In this document: positions 59,121-64,000 of the stretch, one piece after another
Layout: every line of letters begins with the position of its first letter
How positions within the stretch are numbered: position 1 is the first letter of the stretch
DNA from: Conchocele bisecta
Lineage: Eukaryota; Mollusca; Bivalvia; Lucinida; Thyasiridae
Assembly (NCBI GenBank): GCA_029237695.1
Contig: CM055274.1
Span: 68,252,828 to 68,316,827 of the forward strand
Length of the DNA stretch: 64,000 nt
Reading direction: 5' to 3'
Notes under the pieces: generated by a model
The model's database searches: none
What the model was told of the DNA's origin: nothing
What the model saw: only the letters and a program-made list of their open reading frames with translations
Program-made: the position numbers and the translations under genes

Positions 59121-59971
59121 TGTTTCCTTTCATGAACATAGTGTGCCCTTTGGTGTGTGTGATTGACATGCAGGCCATGGCCATAAAGTGTTTTATGCAC
59201 ACAAAATAAACAATCTAAAAATGCATACACACAACCTAGCATTCAGTCTAGACCTACAGTTTTTGTAAACAGCATGTTTTCTCATTTCTTCGACCTTCGG
59301 CAGGCAATATCACAGGTGTCTGTCTGAACAGATGGTATTATTTTGGTGTTGTGTCATATAAAGGGTATTTTGGTCGATTTTTGGGGTAGATTTATGTGCA
59401 TTTCGTTGGTTTTGGATACTTTATATAGTTGTGTGCAACTACTAATGCTCAAACATTACACATGACAGAAATCGCCAATTATCTACATGTTCACCATTCC
59501 AAACTTTCGGGCCCCATTTATACTGTCAAAATACCGAAAGGAAAGAAAGCTTTTTCAATATTTGGCCAATAAAATTTGCAACATGTGTTGCTTTCAGACC
59601 GATTATATCATCAATTTTGAAACTCCAAATTCTGGTTCTATCGATTCAGAAGACATACCGTATGTATTCTATTGAATACCCCCGGGGCGTTGCAAAATGA
59701 CAGGGGGGCATTTAATAGAGCCATTTTATCCCACATTCCTTAAAACCATAGCAGGTCGTTGAAATACATTAGGCTCGTACAACCTACGCCTAGAACTCAC
59801 CTAGTTTTAGAAACATGTCACAACATCCAACTAGTCATGTGCGATAAGCCTGATTAAATAGGCCACTTGGTTATTAAATTAATAGAAGGGAGGCGATTAA
59901 TAGAATAAATGCGTTATATCAATCTGCTGATGCCGATAGAATATGTGAACTGCATTTATCTGTTCCTACAT
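59121..59971. other. Unassigned sequence
   Basis: No gene, array or inverted repeat that I can support. Confidence 0.4.
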
Positions 59972-59975
59972 TTAA

Positions 59976-60182
59976 CTCTTAGACTGCTACACACAACAAT
60001 TGTCGTCTGCTGTCACTTTTATATCTTGCCTTATTTCTCAATAAAAACATGGTGTGACAGCACTTCAGAACATTTCCAATGGAAATGATTCTGAAGTGCT
60101 GTCAAAGCATGTTTTTGATGATAAAAATGGAAAATAGAAAATAATCAGCAGACAACAAAAAATTAAGATAGCAGTGTAAGGG
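59976..60182. mobile_element. TTAA-type hairpin MITE, inverse orientation copy
   Basis: CTCTTAGACTGCTACACAC ... GCAGTGTAAGG lies between TTAA at 59972-59975 and 60183-60186. It carries TTGTCGTCTGCTG and the central hairpin CATTTCCAATGGAAATG. Confidence 0.85.
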
Positions 60183-60282
60183 TTAAGATATTACAAAAGC
60201 TGGATTTTTGAGACGATATATAAATGTTTGACTTGCATTGGTGGTTCAGGTCAAATACATTAATCTCAACAAACAGTTTGGG

Positions 60283-60830
60283 ACCGTTTTTTGTCGCTCC
60301 TGCTTTAGCAGAAGTTGCGACTATAGTCGCCGTTTTTTCCGTCGTCGTTGTCCTTGGCGTCGTCATCGTCAGAAATGTCAAAAAGTTTGTACAAGCTTTG
60401 TCATAATGGTATAACTTTAATATTACTTGATGGATTGCTTCAATATTTGGACACTTGATATATATGAGCATTTGGAACACACTCATGTCGCTATTAACAT
60501 GACCTTGACCTTTTTTACCTTTCTCATTTTTGCGGAAACACTTAGCCATTTTTAAGCGTCAAAACGTTTGTACAAATTTCTTCATTAACATGACCTTGAT
60601 GTTTTGTACCTTCACATTTTTGCGGAAACACTTAGCCATTTTTTGCGTCAAAAAGTTTGTACAAGTTTCTTCATCATCATATAACTTTAATATTACTTGA
60701 TGGATTGCTTCAATATTTGGACACTTAATACATGTACACATTTGGAACACACTCATGCTGCCATTAACGTGACCTTGACCGTTTTGACATTCACATGGTT
60801 GTGGGAACACATTTTTTTATATGAAAAACT
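60283..60830 (+). repeat. HINE-like repeat with ~175-bp units
   Basis: Head TTTTTTGTCGCTCCTGC...GCAGAAGTTGCGACTATAG. Two full units and one partial unit follow, with TTTAATATTACTTGATGG, TTTGGAACACACTCATG and GCGGAAACACTTAGCCATTT. Minus-strand frames are by-products. Confidence 0.65.
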
Positions 60831-61607
60831 TCCTTCAACCTTGCCCTTTATCGGGTTTTAAGCATGCACTTCTCTGACGATTTTTGTGATGCTTATTTTG
60901 GCACATGCCCATGATCATGTTGAAAACGTATGTGGGTAGAAGCTCTCTTTTTCACTCTTGTAATTACCGTACTTATATGGGTAATGCGTGGGAGGTGACG
61001 TTAATTGCATGTTGGTTACAATGCACCCAAACCACCAGTGATACCGAAATAACCCATGAAACAACGAAATATGAACCGTTCTTCAAGAACGTGTGGGCAA
61101 TATGCGTAATTACAATGTCGCAGTCTTTAGAATGTCTGCCTTTGTAAATGATAAGAAAAAATGGCTAAAAGTTCATTTTCATCAACCTACTCAGAATTGT
61201 ATCCTAGCTATATTAGATTCTCTTCTTGATATTCATGAAGCTTTGAATATGAATAATGATCAGATAGACAGTTTATTGCTATTTAACACCAATGTAGACC
61301 CAGATCTGTCTGTGGAGTCTCATCATGGCCTACATTACTTATCATTCAGTCAGAACAACATTGACTAAGTACCTAACAAACAATGTGTGTTACCATCATG
61401 CTATACATATTCTCTGATTGATTAGAAGCTACACAGGCAGAAATGAAATCAGCCCATCTTTGTCAGATCATACCCGTAGTATTTCATGCATATTCCATCC
61501 ATCATGTTGGCGTTAGAAGCAGTTATGTTTTTGCTTATTGAAACACATCGAAGATGGAAAGATCACAAAACAATAACAATGTGGACTTTGCCGTATTAGC
61601 CCCATAA
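60831..61607. other. Unassigned sequence
   Basis: A plus-strand frame at 61093-61368 has no recognised motif. Part of it (AATGTAGACCCAGATCTG) is MITE-like. No gene called. Confidence 0.35.
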
Positions 61608-62341
61608 TTGTACCCACTTTTTGTAGAAAAATGGGTACATTGTATAATGTTTTTCGTCACGTGTGTCCCTTTGGAAATTTGCCTTACAAGTTGTATACAT
61701 GTAATTTCTAAACTGTAATAGATGGAGCTTAATACTTTCTTTTTTCTTTTTAACGGACGGTAGATACTGGAAATTAATTTAAATTTTAAATTCGACCCTT
61801 GGGACATGGATTATCTCCCCTTTTGGACCTAATTTGTCCGTCCGTCACATTTCTTGTAAGAAGTAAAACTTTTCAACCGTAATAGGTAGGAACCTGAAAC
61901 TTGGTGTGTGCCTTCTTTATGATGTGTAGATGCACAAAGTGAATTTCAATTTTGGATACTTAGAATTTCTAAATTTTGCCTTTTAAGAAGTAAAACTTTT
62001 TAACTGTAATTGCTATGCACTTGAAACTTGTTGTGTGCCTTTCTTATAGTGTGTAGATGCGTAAAGTGAATTTCAATTTTTGAGATTCCACCCCCGGTCA
62101 TGGATTATCTTTCCCTTTTTGACTTGGAATTTCTCAATTTTGCCTTGTAAGAAGTAATAAAATTCAGCCGTAGTAGCTAGGGACTTGAAACTTGGTGTGT
62201 GCCTTTCTTATGGTGTGTAGATGCGCAAAGGTACTTTTGATTTTTTATTTGACCCCCGGATTCAAGGATTATCTCTCTTTTCAACTTAGCATTTGGGAAA
62301 AGTGGGTATATTGCGATGGTGCACCATCGACTGCGCTTTAG
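61608..62341 (+). mobile_element. HINE of the second family, opposite orientation
   Basis: Starts TTGTACCCACTTTTTGTAG and ends AAAAGTGGGTATATTGCGAT, hairpin CGATGGTGCACCATCG, then CTTTAG. Three to four ~160-bp units carry TGAAACTTG.TGTGTGCCTT and GTGTAGATGCGCAAAG. Relative of 45342-46605. Confidence 0.8.
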
Positions 62342-62397
62342 TTATAGTTAAAAAATATCTTATTATCCTCTCACCGAAAGGCAAGAGGTATATAAGG

Positions 62398-62474
62398 TTT
62401 GATCATGTCCAGCCGTGTGCAAACGTTTGATGTGGCCCACAGCAAACGTTTGCACACGGCTGGACATGATCAAA
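62398..62474. repeat. Long perfect hairpin
   Basis: GATCATGTCCAGCCGTGTGC... and its exact inverse, 32-33 bp per arm, with a 13-base loop (ATGTGGCCCACAG) that is itself partly self-complementary. Confidence 0.9.
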
Positions 62475-62589
62475 TGTTATTGTTACATTTCCAACAAAAA
62501 ACTGATGTAATTTGAGCATTATATTCAGTATTTTCAGTACTTTTATAAATCGTCCCATTCATGTAGATAATTTTCGGTATTCATATTCC

Positions 62590-62663
62590 GGGGCCGCTTC
62601 ATGAACGTCATGAACGTCATGAAGTAGTGACGTCATGAAGGCACTTCCATTACGCGCGGCCCC
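62590..62663. repeat. Small GGGGCCGC-ended inverted repeat
   Basis: GGGGCCGC and GCGGCCCC border a 74-bp stretch with three ATGAACGTC/ATGAAG words and TGACGTCATG. Possibly a relic of a MITE. Confidence 0.5.
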
Positions 62664-62835
62664 AGAATGAGCATTGCCTAAAGCCATATGCAAACAGCAC
62701 GCGCTATATGTTTGCACATATGTTTGCACCTATGTGCAAACAACGGAAACCATGTAACAATATAGCGTTAGTCCATGTACGTATGTGCATACATGTGTGT
62801 GTGTGTGCGTACATATATAGTAGCACCTTTCATTT

Positions 62836-63760
62836 TTAGCGCGCCTTCCGAAGGAAGCCGTGCTTATGGCATACCCTCGGCGTCGTAGGCGTCCGTCTGT
62901 CCGTCCGTCCGTCCGTCTTCAAAAATTATAATTGCTCCAAGGGTCCTCTACTGCGCTGTGGCAAATCCACATCCGTGCCGCCCCTTCTAAGCCCAGGGTC
63001 AAGCTCACATACTTTGTGCATCTTGAAACCTTAACGCTCGGATGCTCGGGTAAATGTCCTATATTTTCTGTTTCCTTTCTTGGATTTGCTTCATATTTCA
63101 CACACGCATTGCTCCAAGGGTCCTCTACTGCGCTGTTGCAAATCCACGTCTGTGCCGCCCCTTCTAAGCCCAGGGTCAAGGTCACATACTTTGTGCATCC
63201 CGAAACCTTAACGCTCGGGTAAATGGCCTATATTTTCTGTTTCCTGGCTTGGATTTGCTTCATATTTCACACACGCATTGCTCCAACGGTCCTCTACTGC
63301 GCTGTGGCAAATCCACGTCCGTGCCACCCCTTCTAAGCCCAGGGTCAAGCTCACATACTTTGTGCATCTCGAAACCTTAACGCTCGGACGCTCGGGTAAT
63401 TCGCCTATATTTTCTGTTTCCTTGCTTGGATTTGCTTCATATTTCACACACGCATTGCTCTACCTCTTCTAAGCCCAGGGTCAAGGTCAAATACTTTAAC
63501 ACGCTCTGGTAAATGGCTCATAAATTTTGTTTCCCTTATCTAGCACGTTGTGTTTTCAAATGTGCCCTCAGTTCCTTTGCTGCCACCGGGCACGCTTCGT
63601 TGTCCTCTGACAACTCTTGTTATTTTTGCTCTCTGTATCCTTTTCCATGCAATAACTCAAGTTCTACATAAGCGATCAGAACCAGATTCGGTGACTTCTC
63701 TCCCTTTGTTGACTGGCCTTGCCACGACGGGTGTATATTGTGACCTTAGGCACTCTTGTT
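62836..63760 (+). repeat. HINE-like repeat with ~176-bp units
   Basis: Head TTAGCGCGCCTTCCGAAGGA followed by a CCGT tetranucleotide run. Three full units (starts at about 62931, 63108 and 63277) and one internally deleted unit (63453) carry GGTCCTCTACTGCGCTGT and AAGCCCAGGGTCAAG. The 3' end, TGTGACCTTAGGCACTCTTG, matches 52560-52580. CTCTTGTT also ends the repeat at 55092, suggesting related 3' ends. Confidence 0.75.
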
Positions 63761-64000
63761 ATGTATCCCAAAAAACTCTGTCTGTCCATCCGTCTGTCCA
63801 TCCATCTGAGATTTGCGTTAAAGTCTTAGGTACCCTCTATCTCTGTAACCATAAGTAGGAGTGGCTTGAAATTTCCTCATGCTGATTAGTCATCAGCCAT
63901 AACTTCATTCTGTGGCCCACTCATGCAGCACCTGTGCCCAAGGTCAAGGTCAAATGACTTGGAAGTTTTGTTAGTAAAGTTGTTATTTGAGTAAGTTTTT
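63761..64000 (+). repeat. Start of another HINE-like repeat, cut by the window end
   Basis: TGTCCATCCGTC run, then ATCTGAGATTTGCGTTAAAG and AAGGTCAAGGTCAAATGACT, matching the order in 30530-30640. Confidence 0.55.

Noticed and set aside
62919..63472. Overlapping frames on both strands in the 62.9-63.5 kb repeat
   Set aside because: They follow the ~176-bp tandem unit and are open on both strands, a sign of repeat composition.
1..64000. CRISPR arrays, rRNA, tRNA or bacterial operons
   Set aside because: No spacer-repeat pattern with unique spacers, no rRNA signature, and the density of transposons, MITEs and satellites is that of an animal genome.

Overview
This is a eukaryotic, AT-rich, repeat-saturated window. 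It most resembles a bivalve mollusc genome. The grounds are the repeat content: Helentron-type HINE/pearl-like repeats with inner tandem units, the GCTCACCTGAGC-headed repeat, the GGCGGCCATCTTGG spacer repeats and many TTAA-flanked hairpin MITEs. I recognise these as bivalve features from general knowledge, not from a search. I found no intact host gene, no rRNA or tRNA and no CRISPR array. Every coding stretch I can support is a broken transposase-like gene.

The most notable content is a class of large DNA transposons present as three diverged, decayed lineages. Element A (34503-40290) is complete end to end. It has ~125-135 bp terminal inverted repeats starting TAGTCG, a 3-bp CTG target duplication, and a ~4.35 kb broken gene with N-terminal Cys/His motifs, a PIN/XPG-like acidic region and a C-terminal tesmin/CXC-type cysteine cluster. 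Element B (41446-47574) has ~180 bp inverted repeats that also start TAGT, the same CTG duplication and a much more decayed related gene. It also carries a nested Tigger-like element (42060-43054) and a nested HINE (45342-46605). A third lineage (C, ~1560-3080) is a C-terminal half lying just after a HINE. The closest described superfamily I can name is Academ (3-4 bp duplications, XPG nuclease); that assignment is inference.

Layout: 0.2-1.4 kb HINE; 1.5-3.1 kb lineage C; 3.1-7.6 kb small repeats and a Harbinger-type MITE; 7.66-9.16 kb Tc1-like element; 10.6-17.1 kb two inverted arms of one repeat; 12.9-13.9 kb nested HINEs; 17.9-20.6 kb a 1.36 kb tandem duplication; 20.9-24.5 kb a 25/28-bp satellite with a 296-bp higher-order period; 24.5-26.05 kb a segmental copy of part of element B with a HINE inserted; 28.2-31.0 kb a hAT-type MITE, a foldback element and repeats; 31.4-32.96 kb a second, nearly intact Tc1-like element; 34.3-40.3 kb hairpin plus element A; 40.4-41.0 kb TTAA MITEs; 41.4-47.6 kb element B; 47.6-49.4 kb a repeat carrying an amplified 54-bp array; 51.5-52.2 kb one TTAA MITE nested in another; 55-57 kb a HINE-like element with 443-bp units; 57-64 kb further HINE-like repeats and MITEs.

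The stretches 23.2-23.6 kb and 48.3-49.0 kb have scattered indels suggesting imperfect long-read consensus. Single-base frameshifts in homopolymers elsewhere should therefore be read with caution.
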